From Peptococcaceae bacterium BRH_c4b (GTDB lineage: Bacteria > Bacillota > Desulfotomaculia > Desulfotomaculales > Desulfocucumaceae), in the NCBI GenBank assembly GCA_000961595.1, contig LADO01000021.1, positions 1 to 64,000 on the forward strand: a stretch of DNA of 64,000 bases. Reading direction: 5' to 3'. The position numbers were made by a program, and so were the translations under genes. Positions 1 through 8,570 of this stretch are shown piece after piece. Each line of letters starts with the position of its first letter. The first letter of the stretch is position 1. The notes beneath the pieces are model-generated. The model was not told where the DNA came from. It did no database searches and saw only the letters and a program-made list of their open reading frames with translations.

Positions 1-339
1 CACGTTCAAATGCCTTTGTTTATTCTGAAAATATTCTCTAAGACCAAGTAAGGAGTACACTGACTTTGGCACAGTATAACCAAGATTTTTGCGCAATGCT
101 GCTTGATCCGGAAGTTTGGCTAATAGGTTAAGTTCTAACGTTTTCTGAGGAACTTCACTTTTGGAACGTTCCTTTGCGGCCTGCCTGAAATGAGCGATAG
201 GATCAGAATATTCCTTTTCCAGATCTTCAAGATAGCCAAGCTTCTCAACTGTTTTTTGTTTTACCTTCCCATCTTGCCTGTAACCTTGGACAAAAGATAA
301 ATAGGGTTTACCATTGCTCATACTTTTCTTTAGATACAT
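1..339 (-). CDS. DDE transposase, IS1634/IS4-like, N-terminal part (cut by window edge)
   Basis: The minus frame from the ATG at 339 stays open to position 1, giving the first 113 residues. It starts MYLKKSMSNGKPYLSFVQGY and continues with a lysine-rich stretch and EKLGYLEDLEKEY. This beginning is typical of IS1634-type transposases of the IS4 superfamily, which cut and paste DNA with a DDE catalytic core. That core would lie in the missing C-terminal part. A GAGGTG ribosome-binding site lies just upstream of the ATG. The family call rests on recalled similarity of the N-terminus only; the element may be intact or truncated beyond the window. Confidence 0.7.
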   Translation of the reverse strand, partial: MYLKKSMSNGKPYLSFVQGYRQDGKVKQKTVEKLGYLEDLEKEYSDPIAHFRQAAKERSKSEVPQKTLELNLLAKLPDQAALRKNLGYTVPKSVYSLLGLREYFQNKQRHLNV

Positions 340-415
340 AAATTCACCTCTAACCCTATTATATTTATATACACGACAATACACAACATAAAAATGCATA
401 AAGATTGACAAAAGA

Positions 416-437
416 AAAGCCCGAATTCTCGGGCTTT
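416..437. terminator. 9-bp hairpin upstream of the transposase
   Basis: The arms AAAGCCCGA and TCGGGCTTT are separated by ATTC. This perfect hairpin lies 77 bp before the transposase start. It could be a terminator insulating the element, or lie near its end. No clear target-site duplication was seen, so the outer boundary of the insertion is undefined. Confidence 0.45.
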
Positions 438-577
438 AAAGCGGCTTTTAATATTTAGTTATTGTAAAACAACGGAAAAAAAGCCCTGTTTCCAAGGCTT
501 CTAGAAAATCTATTGGTTATTCAACTGTCAAAGACCCGGGCAAACAAATAAATTTATATGAAAAATTAGAAAACTAC

Positions 578-606
578 TTGCATTATTCTTTATTCCGGGT
601 TATAAT
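578..606 (+). promoter_or_regulatory. sigma-A type promoter for the zinc-ribbon gene
   Basis: TTGCAT at 578-583 and TATAAT at 601-606 are separated by exactly 17 bp. The expected transcript would carry an untranslated leader of about 125 nt before the start at 739. A long leader is typical of cold-shock-type genes, and the next gene downstream is a cold-shock gene. Confidence 0.7.
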
Positions 607-738
607 AACTAGGCTCGAATAATGCTTGGATATACGGTAAAAACTTTCTCTGGTTGCCATTTGCTTGGGGAAAATTATAAAAACTGTTATTCCCTAGCTA
701 GCCGGGCAATCTTAAATTATTGAGGAGGTTTTTTATTT

Positions 739-1035
739 ATGTTTCAAGACAAAACTTTAACCTGTAAAGATTGTGGTAGTGATTTTACTTTTTCGGCTTC
801 CGAGCAAGATTTTTTTGCCGAAAAGGGTTTCACCAATGAGCCCGGTCGTTGTCCTGCATGCCGTGCTGCCCGTAAAGCGACCAGCAGAGGTAATAGCGGT
901 TACAGCCGCCAGGAACGTCAAATGTATGATGTCACCTGTTCAGCCTGTGGCAAAGAAACCCAGGTTCCTTTTCAACCCCGTGGTGACAAACCTGTATATT
1001 GCCGCGAATGCTACCGTCCCCGTAACAACTGGTAA
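739..1035 (+). CDS. Small zinc-ribbon domain protein
   Basis: This 98-residue protein contains four CxxC knuckles: CKDC, CPAC, CSAC and CREC. They suggest two zinc sites, one in each half, with an Arg/Ser-rich linker at about residues 48-60. It belongs to the widespread small zinc-ribbon family sometimes mislabelled cytochrome c551. Its biochemical role is unknown, though the basic linker suits nucleic-acid binding. It has a strong GAGGAGG site and its own promoter at 578-606. It sits directly before a cold-shock gene, so a linked stress response is plausible but inferred. Confidence 0.8.
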   Translation: MFQDKTLTCKDCGSDFTFSASEQDFFAEKGFTNEPGRCPACRAARKATSRGNSGYSRQERQMYDVTCSACGKETQVPFQPRGDKPVYCRECYRPRNNW

Positions 1036-1279
1036 ACCTTTAAATTTATAGAATAAGACTATGACCGTATAGAATTACTATACGGTCATTTTATCCAGGC
1101 TTATCAATGGAAAAAATCCGTTCTGTCGTAACACACTTATAACGAATTTTTTTAGTATGTAAAAAAATTCCAATTAACATAATAATTTTTAAGTATAACT
1201 TGTGATTTGTATTAACATAATAGATCATGAGACGAAAAAATCTCATAATAACAGAACATTTTGGGAGGTGCAGTATTAG

Positions 1280-1477
1280 ATGCTCGGTACAGTGAAATGG
1301 TTTAACCCCGAGAAAGGCTTTGGGTTCATTGAAAGAGAAGGTGGGGAAGATGTGTTTGTGCATTTTTCCGCTATAAAAGCAGAAGGCTACAAATCCCTTG
1401 AAGAGGGCCAAAGAGTTGAATTTGATATAGAAAAAGGCCAACGGGGCCTACAAGCCACGAATGTAACCCTCTCCTAA
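1280..1477 (+). CDS. Cold-shock protein (CspA/CspB family)
   Basis: The 65-residue product is a single OB-fold cold-shock domain. It shows the RNP1-type motif KGFGFIE (residues 13-19) and the RNP2-type motif DVFVHFSAI (about 24-32). Such proteins bind single-stranded RNA and DNA and melt RNA structure at low temperature. The length and start [16 protein letters not shown] match the family, and GGGAGGTG lies 11 nt before the ATG. The AT-rich 240-bp space before it could hold its own promoter and a structured leader. A strong terminator follows at 1493. Confidence 0.95.
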   Translation: MLGTVKWFNPEKGFGFIEREGGEDVFVHFSAIKAEGYKSLEEGQRVEFDIEKGQRGLQATNVTLS

Positions 1478-1492
1478 TTTTTATTGTAACGA

Positions 1493-1538
1493 AAAGGGGC
1501 ACTGATATTTTCTACAGTGCCCCTTTGGTTTTTTTTGG
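1493..1538 (+). terminator. Rho-independent terminator of the cold-shock gene
   Basis: A 12-bp perfect stem (AAAGGGGCACTG and CAGTGCCCCTTT) with a 10-nt loop is followed by a run of eight T after GG. It lies 16 bp beyond the stop codon. Confidence 0.9.
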
Positions 1539-1569
1539 TTTTTGGTGCTTGTTTTTGGCCTTCCCGCTC

Positions 1570-1785
1570 CGTATACAACTAATACAAGAAATTGTGCGAC
1601 GGGTAGGCGAGCCGATGAAATCGGGTTTTGACCCTTCCACGCTCGCTGCAGACCTCGCACGTCTAGGCTTACGTCTCGATAAGAATTTGAGTCCAACCGA
1701 CATCGAAGAACGCTACTTCCAGGGACGAACGGATGGCTATCATGCGTGCGAGCATTTCCACTTTGCGCGAGCAGTTGTGGAATAG
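1570..1785 (+). pseudogene. C-terminal remnant of a TIGR00027/LCMT-type SAM methyltransferase
   Basis: The plus frame encodes about 70 residues including GEPMKSGFDPSTLAADLARL, LDKNLSPTDIEERYFQGR and a stop after CEHFHFARAVVE. This matches the C-terminal tail of TIGR00027-type methyltransferases. The SAM-binding Rossmann part, normally around 200 residues upstream, is missing. The apparent upstream start falls inside the cold-shock terminator, so it is not a real start. Best read as a 5'-truncated relic left by a deletion or insertion. The family call is from memory of the tail motif. Confidence 0.6.
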
Positions 1786-1851
1786 CCCGACGCAAATGCC
1801 GAGTTAAGTATTCGTGACATCAATTCAGAAGTTTTTCAACAAACTCCTAGA

Positions 1852-3137
1852 TTAATAAACGATTAGAGATGTTGCTGTCAATAACTCCGCCCCCTTAACA
1901 TGCCTTATCAAACGAACCCCCTGAGGGTGCCTGGACAAAAAACGAACTGCCTCCTCCTCTGGCACCGGCCAGCTGAGAAAGTACCCCTGGACGCAGTCGC
2001 AACAGATCCGGGCCAAAAAATCGAATTGCTCTTGTGTTTCCACACCCTCAGCAACCACGGTCATTTCCATTGTGTGAGCCATATTCACAACATTCCCGAT
2101 GATCGCCTTATGGACTCTATCCACCGATATCCATATCTATAAAAGATTTGTCTATTTTTAAAGTCTTCACCGGCAAGTGTTGCAGGTAAGTAAGCGACGA
2201 ATAACCCGTGCCGAAATCTTCGAGCGCGAACTGCACTCCCATCCCTTGCAGTTCGCCAAGCCTGCGGGTGCTTTCCTCAAGGGAGACGATCAACACGGTT
2301 TCAGTAATTTCCAGCTTGAGGCGGCACGGTTCGACGCCAAAGTCATTCAGAGCGTCGCGGACACTGGCAATGAAACGGTCAGAGCACAGTTGGTAAGGCG
2401 ACACGTTGATAGCAACATGAATATGCCCCCATCCCTGATCGGCCAACCAGCGGGCGAACCGGCAAGCTTCCCGCAGTACCCATTCTCCGATGGCGTGGAT
2501 GAGTCCGCTCTGCTCAGCCAATGGGATAAATTGTACCGGCGATATAGATCCATGCTCCGGGCTGTTCCAGCGCAGCAAAGCTTCAAATCCGACAACGGCG
2601 CCGCTGTCAACGGACACCTGCGGCTGATAATGCAGTAAGAGTTCCCCTCGTTCAACCGCGTGATGCAGGCTGTTTGTCAGCAACACCTTTTCGTAGGCTT
2701 CCGCCTGCATAATTGCTTCATAGAACCGCCAGCAATTTCGACCGGCCTTCTTGGCCGCATACATTGCGTTGTCTGCATTCTTAAAGATCTCCTCGACCGT
2801 GTCGCCGTCGTCCGGATAGATGGCGGCACCGGCGCTGGCCGATATATGAAAGCGACTCTCTAGAATAGCAGCGTTCCGTGAACGAAAGCACTTTGTGCAC
2901 CTCTGCGCCTACCACCCAGACGTCGTCCGGGTGCACGAACTCCCCGGCATACACATCCGGAACCATAAAGGCGCCTTCCCGCGCCACATCGGTACCATAG
3001 ATGGCATAAAACTCATCACCAAATTCGAACAGGTTCGTCTTGGGATCATATTTCCATGGCCCCAGGTGTGCCAGTTCCACCGCCACGGAGAGAGTTTCCC
3101 TGCTGTCCCGCAGCGCCTTCTCGGCCCGCAGGCGGTT
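1852..3137 (-). pseudogene. Degenerate PAS-GGDEF-EAL cyclic-di-GMP signalling gene
   Basis: Read from 3137 downward, the pieces are a PAS domain (ELAHLGPWKYDPKTNLFEF), the last part of a GGDEF domain (ISASAGAAIYPDDGDT, then NADNAMYAAKKAGRN) and an EAL domain. The EAL part has GFEALLRW, NVSPYQL, EITETVL, DFGTGYSSL, KIDKSFID and VVAEGVET. The PAS-GGDEF junction near 2870-2890 lacks most of GGDEF, including the active-site motif, and shifts frame. A second frameshift at about 2117-2124 splits EAL after KIDKSFID. The gene cannot make an intact enzyme. The EAL signature residues survive, so the loss looks recent. Confidence 0.85.
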
Positions 3138-3524
3138 TCCTATTTATTGGATCGTTTAATGGAACGGATTATCCTATTTAGTAAATTTTGACGTTTATTT
3201 GCTATTTCCTTCGACAAATTAGTTTGTATCGACAAAAATTAAATCAAGGGATTATCGTCCATAACGGTGACAACCCCTTGATTTATAAGCATGGCGGAGC
3301 GGCGGCTAATCGGCGACTCGCAAGCAAATACACTTTTGGGTAAGCTACAGCCCACCTCGGGTTAAACTTTTACCACTGTCTGCCCTTGATACCCTCGTAA
3401 GTGAATTGCCTTACAACGCATACAACTACCTTTGCTGAGCAAACGGAAACTTTTTTTTGAAAAATGTCACAGACATTATTTTTCTGAATAGGATAATATT
3501 AGTAAATTAAAGGAGGTTTTAAAA
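3138..3524. other. Intergenic region with a long-loop inverted repeat
   Basis: No convincing gene is seen. AAATCAAGGG at 3241-3250 pairs with CCCTTGATTT at 3275-3284 across a 24-nt loop, possibly an old terminator or insertion-element end. The AT-rich stretch just before 3525 probably holds a promoter for the next gene, but no well-spaced pair of hexamers is evident. Confidence 0.4.
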
Positions 3525-3905
3525 ATGCAAGGCGACCTTATTTTGACAACTGGCGTATTGCGTAGAAACAGTAATACAGTTGCCGCGCACGTAGAGGTAG
3601 CTAATTTTAGTCAAAGCAAGGTAAGAGATGTAACTGTACAGTTTTACAATTGGGATACAACACCTCCAACGTTGATTGCTTCCTTCCCTATCAATCTTCC
3701 ACCTAGTTCAAATACGCCGCTTGATGTTTCCGTCACTTCGGATCACTACGAAGTAAGGGCAATATTCGATGATAAATATCATAAAGATGATGTAACTGTG
3801 AATAGTTATGGCAGAGATGCTAATTTTGTATTTCAAGAAGGTAATACAGTTTTATCTGAAGAATTAGTCCAATTGCAGCCTAAACATCATCATAATAATC
3901 CGTAA
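3525..3905 (+). CDS. Uncharacterised 126-aa protein, predicted beta-rich
   Basis: I do not recognise this family. The product has no signal peptide and no membrane segment. It begins MQGDLILTTGVLRRNSNTVA, is rich in Val, Thr and Asn, has alternating hydrophobic residues typical of beta-sandwich proteins, and ends in a His/Asn tail (KHHHNNP). A perfect AAAGGAGG site precedes the ATG and an isolated hairpin follows, so it is a stand-alone gene between mobile-element remains. A self-assembling or spore-surface role is conceivable but speculative. Confidence 0.7.
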   Translation: MQGDLILTTGVLRRNSNTVAAHVEVANFSQSKVRDVTVQFYNWDTTPPTLIASFPINLPPSSNTPLDVSVTSDHYEVRAIFDDKYHKDDVTVNSYGRDANFVFQEGNTVLSEELVQLQPKHHHNNP

Positions 3906-3923
3906 AACCTATAACCATTGATA

Positions 3924-3957
3924 TTTAACTAAATCCGCATTTGCGGATTTAGTTAAA
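3924..3957 (+). terminator. Perfect 16-bp hairpin after the orphan gene
   Basis: TTTAACTAAATCCGCA is followed by TT and its exact reverse complement, giving 16 uninterrupted base pairs 19 bp past the stop. No long T-run follows, but a termination or mRNA-stabilising role is likely. A second perfect 9-bp hairpin (GAGGGGGAT, loop GTA) lies at 3969-3989. Confidence 0.7.
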
Positions 3958-4001
3958 TAGGGGAGCACGAGGGGGATGTAATCCCCCTCAATTCATTGTG
4001 A

Positions 4002-4030
4002 AGCAAGCGGGGACGGTTCTTGTCTTGCTA
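4002..4030. repeat. REP-like element, GGGGACGGTTCTT family
   Basis: AGCAAG and CTTGCT arms flank CGGGGACGGTTCTTGT. The GGGGACGGTTCTT core recurs in this window, inverted at 33695-33714 and as GGAGACGGTTCTT at 36601, each with different flanks. It is a dispersed short palindromic element. Confidence 0.5.
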
Positions 4031-4140
4031 GGAATAGCAAAAGTTGTGATACCTGGTACCAAAGATATTAACCAATCCAGTCCCCCGGCATTGTAATGAA
4101 TTTGCATAGGACTGTTCATATTTTTGCATGTCATTTTATA

Positions 4141-4285
4141 GATAATAACCTCAAGTGAAGCCTCTCCCGCCTACGCTTCGCTGAGAGGCGGGAGCTTCCT
4201 GGTTCATTGACCGCAGCCGCATGGGTCTTACGCAATCTCCACAGGCTTAAGTTCGGGTGCTACCAGCCCTACTTAAAACTAAAAC
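4141..4285 (-). ncRNA. Probable omega RNA and right end of the IS605-type element
   Basis: The 145 bp after the tnpB stop are non-coding and end in a strong hairpin at 4157-4198, whose arms GAAGCTCCCGCCT and AGGCGGGAGAGGCTTC enclose the loop region. A GC-rich structured stretch just downstream of tnpB, ending in an imperfect palindrome near the element end, is the known layout of the omega (reRNA) guide scaffold for TnpB. The element end probably lies around 4141-4156. Exact RNA ends and the guide boundary cannot be fixed without comparison to an empty site. Confidence 0.6.
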
Positions 4286-5365
4286 CTATGCTGCTCTTTG
4301 CAATATCACCATTGCCGAAACTACGTCCCTATCTGCAACTAATCCACATTTAGTGCACTTATGCATTCGCATGCTCAGGTCTTTCGGCACATGAGCGCCG
4401 CATACACAGGTCTGAGAAGTACCGCCGGGCGGGACTTTTACGAACACCTTGCCAAATTTCAGGCATTTGTATTCCAGGTAGTCCACAAACTTGCCCCAGC
4501 TGGCGTCGGCAATGCTCTTGCTTAAGTAACGGTTTTTGACCATGTTTTTGACCGACAAATTTTCCACAGCGATCAAGTTGTATTTTTGTACGATGCTGTA
4601 AGAGGCCTTGTGTAAAAAATCCTTGCGCTGGTTGGCTATTTTATCGTGTAGCCTGGTCGCTTTGGTTTTAGCTTTCCCCCGATTGTTTGAACCTTTTTTC
4701 TTGCGGGAAAGCCGCCTCTGCAATCTGGCCAGCTTCTTCTCGGACTTGCGAAAGTATTTTGGGTTGTCAATTTTCGTGCCGTCGGAAATTGCCGCAAATG
4801 TCAAAAGCCCAACGTCAATACCAACTTTATTAACAATTTCTATTGCCCCGGCTTCTTGGATTTCTGAGGTAAGGTTGACGTACCACTTGCCGTTGTGGTA
4901 CTTGACATTAATCCGGCTAACTTTTGAAGGGTCAAACTCAAAATGGGCCTTTATCTTGACGTAGCCTATCTTCGGCAGATAAATGTAGCCCGGCCTTTTG
5001 AAATGATCCTGTTTATCCGCTTGCGGGTAGGTAAAAAAGCGGTAATAATCGCGACCTTTGTAGTGCGGGTAACCGGCCAGGCCGTTAAAAAACCGCTGGA
5101 ACGCGTCATCCAGTCTCTGGAGACAATCCTGCAGGACCTGGACGTTAACCTGCTTGTACTCGGGCAATTCCTTTTTCAATTCCGGGAATTCATTCTTTTG
5201 TGAAGTACAGGAAGGCGATCTGCCTTTTTGCCTGTAACAAATTTCCCTCTGTTCGAAAGCGGCATTATATAACCGGCGGCAAAGGGTGACCGTCTCAAAT
5301 AATTTTTGCTCCTGCTCTTTGGTTGGCTCAATGTGAAACCGGTGAACGATGATCATTTTTTTCAC
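4286..5365 (-). CDS. tnpB: TnpB, RNA-guided endonuclease of an IS200/IS605 element
   Basis: The 359-residue protein has the OrfB/TnpB layout: an N-terminal helical region (residues 1-70, HRFHIEPTKEQEQKLFETV), a RuvC-like core with the first Asp in KVGIDVGLLTF (about 183), Glu in AVENLSVKNMV (about 268), a zinc ribbon with TCVCG and CTKCG, and the last Asp in ADRDVVSAM (about 343). All catalytic acidic residues and zinc Cys pairs are present, so it may be active. TnpB proteins cut DNA next to a target-adjacent motif using an RNA from the element end. It overlaps the upstream tnpA by 38 bp. Confidence 0.92.
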   Translation of the reverse strand: MKKMIIVHRFHIEPTKEQEQKLFETVTLCRRLYNAAFEQREICYRQKGRSPSCTSQKNEFPELKKELPEYKQVNVQVLQDCLQRLDDAFQRFFNGLAGYPHYKGRDYYRFFTYPQADKQDHFKRPGYIYLPKIGYVKIKAHFEFDPSKVSRINVKYHNGKWYVNLTSEIQEAGAIEIVNKVGIDVGLLTFAAISDGTKIDNPKYFRKSEKKLARLQRRLSRKKKGSNNRGKAKTKATRLHDKIANQRKDFLHKASYSIVQKYNLIAVENLSVKNMVKNRYLSKSIADASWGKFVDYLEYKCLKFGKVFVKVPPGGTSQTCVCGAHVPKDLSMRMHKCTKCGLVADRDVVSAMVILQRAA

Positions 5366-6017
5366 CCTGGGACTCGATGTATTTTTTAATTACCTCAACC
5401 GGTGCTTCTCCGGTGGTCAAGAGGCAAAAACTCCGGGACCAGAAATACTCTTTCCAGAGATATTTCTTGATTTCGGGAAATTCCTTTTTAACCAACCGGG
5501 ACGAGGCGCTCTTGAAAGCGTTGATATACTTGGACAGGGCGCTTTTGGGATGGGCGCTGAAAAGTATATATACATGGTCGTGGTCGTGGTTGTATTCAAG
5601 AAACGTGATGTTGTAGTGTGGCGCTATATATTCACCTATTTCCCTGATACGTACAGCAACCCGGTCATTAATCACCTTTCGGCGGTACTTAACCACCAGG
5701 ACAAGGTGATAAGAGTCGTTGATTCTTTCTATTTTTAAAATAACTGGTCTTATTCCATTAGTACAACAAGCAATCATTGTTTTTTCATTCTTCATCCAAC
5801 CTTTAAAAATGTCCTTAGAGAAGTTACCACTGGTTAGTAGAGCTCTAATGAATCTTAACAGATCATTCCAAGCCCAATCACAAAATCCTACTGGTTTTTC
5901 AAATCCTGCAATAAATTCCTGCCCTTCTTTAAAACAAGGACAAGTATCAATTGCTTCTTGACAATACTCCTTTGCCAATTCAGAGTTTATAATTTTTTTA
6001 AAACAGTAATCCTGCAA
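5328..6017 (-). CDS. Fusion of a TIGR04076-type domain with IS200-family TnpA
   Basis: Residues 1-99 resemble TIGR04076 proteins: CPCFKEGQEF, GFCDWAWNDLL, and CCTNGIRPVILKIERI, which is normally near the end of that family. From residue 100 the sequence is Y1 transposase TnpA (YHLVLVVKYRRKVIND, KSASSRLVKKEFPEIKKYLW, then the catalytic-Tyr region EVIKKYIESQG). The junction at about 5720 leaves no room for the usual left end of the element. The metal-binding HUH motif, normally HVH, reads HVY (residues 148-150), so strand cleavage may be impaired. Whether the fusion is expressed as one protein is unknown; the native tnpA start is not evident. Confidence 0.8.
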   Translation of the reverse strand: MQDYCFKKIINSELAKEYCQEAIDTCPCFKEGQEFIAGFEKPVGFCDWAWNDLLRFIRALLTSGNFSKDIFKGWMKNEKTMIACCTNGIRPVILKIERINDSYHLVLVVKYRRKVINDRVAVRIREIGEYIAPHYNITFLEYNHDHDHVYILFSAHPKSALSKYINAFKSASSRLVKKEFPEIKKYLWKEYFWSRSFCLLTTGEAPVEVIKKYIESQGEKNDHRSPVSH

Positions 6018-6440
6018 CTAGGCATAAATTTCTCTCCCCTCAAACCAATAATTTGAAAATTATAACGTTTTTAAATCCTACATGGTCCGGCTGAAAATCT
6101 GGTTTGCCACTGCCAAGGGTCAAAACCGGTTGCCTTTGGGAATCAAACCGCCAAACCCGGCACCCCTCAACCTCATTCACCCGACCCCCTCTCTTTAACA
6201 ATTTGGAAATATATACGATGCCGCGGTTAGCTCACAGCCATATACTGCTCATTACTTTGGCTGACATTATACAGGATTAATCCCACATTTAATCAACCAT
6301 CTATAACCTTTCGGCGACTGAAGCTAACTTAAAACTTATAAAAAGATGTTTCCTGCTATAAAGGGTTTGGAAGTTTTTGTTTATATTTTTGTAAGTTCTT
6401 TTTGGGATAATAACTTCAAATGTTTTTGGGAGGTTTTTTT
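6018..6440. other. Intergenic region, no gene seen
   Basis: These 420 bp hold no supported gene. The part near 6050-6200 is rich in C and could be a decayed sequence. The AT-rich last 100 bp likely carry the promoter and leader of the gene at 6441; its GGGAGG site is at 6428-6433. Confidence 0.4.
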
Positions 6441-8492
6441 ATGGCCAATAGACTTGCCAATGAAAAAAGCCCTTATTTACTTCAGCATAAAAACAACCCG
6501 GTGGACTGGTATCCATGGGGAAATGAAGCTTTTGAAAAGGCTAAGCGGGAAGACAAACCTATTTTTTTATCTGTCGGTTATTCTACTTGCCACTGGTGCC
6601 ATGTGATGGAAAGGGAATCCTTTGAGGACGAAGAAGTGGCGGCACTACTGAACAAATATTTTGTAGCCATAAAGGTTGACCGGGAAGAAAGGCCGGATAT
6701 TGATCACATATACATGACGGTGTGCCAGGCTATGACCGGCAGCGGCGGGTGGCCACTGACGGTGATTATGGCTCCGGACAAAAAGCCTTTTTTTGCCGGT
6801 ACATATTTCCCCAAGCACAGCCACTACGGCAGGCCCGGGCTTATGGATGTACTGGAACAGATTCAGGAAAAGTGGAACAGTGATAAAAGCGAGATTATTA
6901 ATACCGGGGAAAGAATCTCCGAGGCGATAAAGCCTCAATTTCATGCAGACAGCTCCGGTAAACTAGGGGAGGATACCTTTAAAAAAGCTCGCCTGACTCT
7001 GGGAAAGAATTTCGATCCGGAGTATGGCGGCTTCGGCAGCGCTCCCAAATTCCCTACCCCGCACAACATGGCCTTTCTGCTCCGCTACTGGAAGAAGACC
7101 GGCGACCAGGAAGCACTGGCCATGGTGGAAAAGACCCTGCAGTCCATGCATGACGGAGGACTATACGACCACCTGGGCTACGGCTTCGCCCGCTACTCAG
7201 TGGACCGTCAGTGGCTGGTGCCTCATTTCGAAAAGATGCTCTACGACAACGCGCTGCTGGCCATGGTTTACCTGGAGGCATACCAGATTACCGGCAGGGA
7301 GCTATATGCCGGGGTAGCCCAGGAGATTTTTGCTTATGTTATGCGGGACATGACTTCTACTGAAGGAGGCTTTTACTCAGCGGAAGACGCCGACTCGGAG
7401 GGTGTGGAGGGCAAATTTTACGTCTGGCGGCCTGAAGAAATAAAGCAGGTTTTGGGAGAAGAAACCGGAGATCTGTTTTGCCGCTGGTATGACGTAACGA
7501 AAAAAGGTAACTTTGAAGAACACAGCATTCTGAACCGCATCTACGCAAATACCAGAGACTTTGACCCGGGCATGGGTCCGGAGGAATGGGAGAAAAAATT
7601 GGCGGAGGCCAGTCAAAAACTATTTGCCGTTAGGGAAAAAAGAATTCATCCCCACAAGGACGACAAAATACTCACTTCCTGGAACGGCCTGATGATAGCG
7701 GCTATGGCCAGAGGTTACGCTGTATTACAGGATCAAATATACCTTAACGCATCCATCCAGGCCGCAGAATTTATACTTTCCCGGCTGCGCAACGAGAATG
7801 GCCGCCTGCTGGCTCGCTACCGGGACGGCGAACCGGCCTATCTGGCATATATTGACGACTACGCTTTTTTAATATGGGCTATGATTGAACTGTACCAAGC
7901 TGACCGGCGGCCAGTCTGGCTGACGCACGCACTGGAATTACAGGAGGATCAAAACCGCCTGTTTTGGGACGCTGAAAACGGGGGATATTTCTTTTACGGC
8001 AGCGACGGCGAGGAACTCCTGGCCCGGCCAAAAGAAGTATACGATGGCGCCACCCCGTCGGGTAATTCCGTGGCCGCCCTCAACCTGCTCCGGCTGTCCA
8101 GGATTACCGGACGCAATGATTTTGCCTCCATGGCCGAAACCATGTTTGAAAGTTTCTCCGGCAACATAAATGGCTACCCAGCCGGCCACACCCACTTTTT
8201 AATGTCCTTTCTGTTTGCCACAACCCCGGGCAAGGAAGTGGTAGTGGTTTCCGGCCGGAATAAGGCGGATATACACAGGGAATTGCAAAGCTTAAATCGT
8301 ATTTTTTCACCTGAAGCGGTCTTTTTGTATCGCCTCCAGGGAGAAGACTACCGTGAACTGGAGGCCATCGCTCCTTTTACCCGGGCAATGCCTGTACCGG
8401 ATAACAAAACCATGTATTATGCCTGCCAGAATTTTGCCTGCGGGCAGCCCGTGGACGATTTAGCGGAAGTCAGCAGGATTCTTCAGTCGTAA
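6441..8492 (+). CDS. Thioredoxin-domain protein, YyaL/DUF255 family
   Basis: The 683-residue protein starts [16 protein letters not shown], a signature of the YyaL/SPATA20 family. Residues 1-165 form a thioredoxin-like domain with CHWC at about 52-55 ([14 protein letters not shown]). The rest resembles an alpha/alpha six-barrel of the glycosidase or epimerase type ([27 protein letters not shown]). Its biochemical activity is not established. GGGAGG lies 7 nt before the ATG at 6441; an in-frame ATG 21 nt earlier lies on the wrong side of that site. Length fits the family and no break is seen. It is monocistronic with a clear terminator. Confidence 0.93.
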   Translation: MANRLANEKSPYLLQHKNNPVDWYPWGNEAFEKAKREDKPIFLSVGYSTCHWCHVMERESFEDEEVAALLNKYFVAIKVDREERPDIDHIYMTVCQAMTGSGGWPLTVIMAPDKKPFFAGTYFPKHSHYGRPGLMDVLEQIQEKWNSDKSEIINTGERISEAIKPQFHADSSGKLGEDTFKKARLTLGKNFDPEYGGFGSAPKFPTPHNMAFLLRYWKKTGDQEALAMVEKTLQSMHDGGLYDHLGYGFARYSVDRQWLVPHFEKMLYDNALLAMVYLEAYQITGRELYAGVAQEIFAYVMRDMTSTEGGFYSAEDADSEGVEGKFYVWRPEEIKQVLGEETGDLFCRWYDVTKKGNFEEHSILNRIYANTRDFDPGMGPEEWEKKLAEASQKLFAVREKRIHPHKDDKILTSWNGLMIAAMARGYAVLQDQIYLNASIQAAEFILSRLRNENGRLLARYRDGEPAYLAYIDDYAFLIWAMIELYQADRRPVWLTHALELQEDQNRLFWDAENGGYFFYGSDGEELLARPKEVYDGATPSGNSVAALNLLRLSRITGRNDFASMAETMFESFSGNINGYPAGHTHFLMSFLFATTPGKEVVVVSGRNKADIHRELQSLNRIFSPEAVFLYRLQGEDYRELEAIAPFTRAMPVPDNKTMYYACQNFACGQPVDDLAEVSRILQS

Positions 8493-8524
8493 TGGCAATT
8501 TAGCAATAGTCAAACCTGGTTAAT

Positions 8525-8566
8525 AAACCTCCTGAAACCCTACCCAGGGCTGCAGGAGGTTTTTTG
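8525..8566 (+). terminator. Rho-independent terminator after the YyaL-type gene
   Basis: The stem AAACCTCCTG / CAGGAGGTTT is followed by a T-run (TTTTTTG), 32 bp after the stop codon. Confidence 0.9.
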
Positions 8567-8570
8567 TTTC

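Noticed and set aside
1091-1441. 116-aa open frame opposite the cold-shock gene
   Set aside because: It is antisense to a well-supported gene and lacks a ribosome-binding site and protein-like composition.
1525-1785. Intact 86-aa gene after cspA
   Set aside because: Its apparent start lies in the terminator and it aligns only to the C-terminus of a methyltransferase, so it is a relic.
5417-5599. Frame on the other strand phase of tnpA (Thr-rich start)
   Set aside because: Shadow of the repeated His/Asp codons in tnpA; no independent support.
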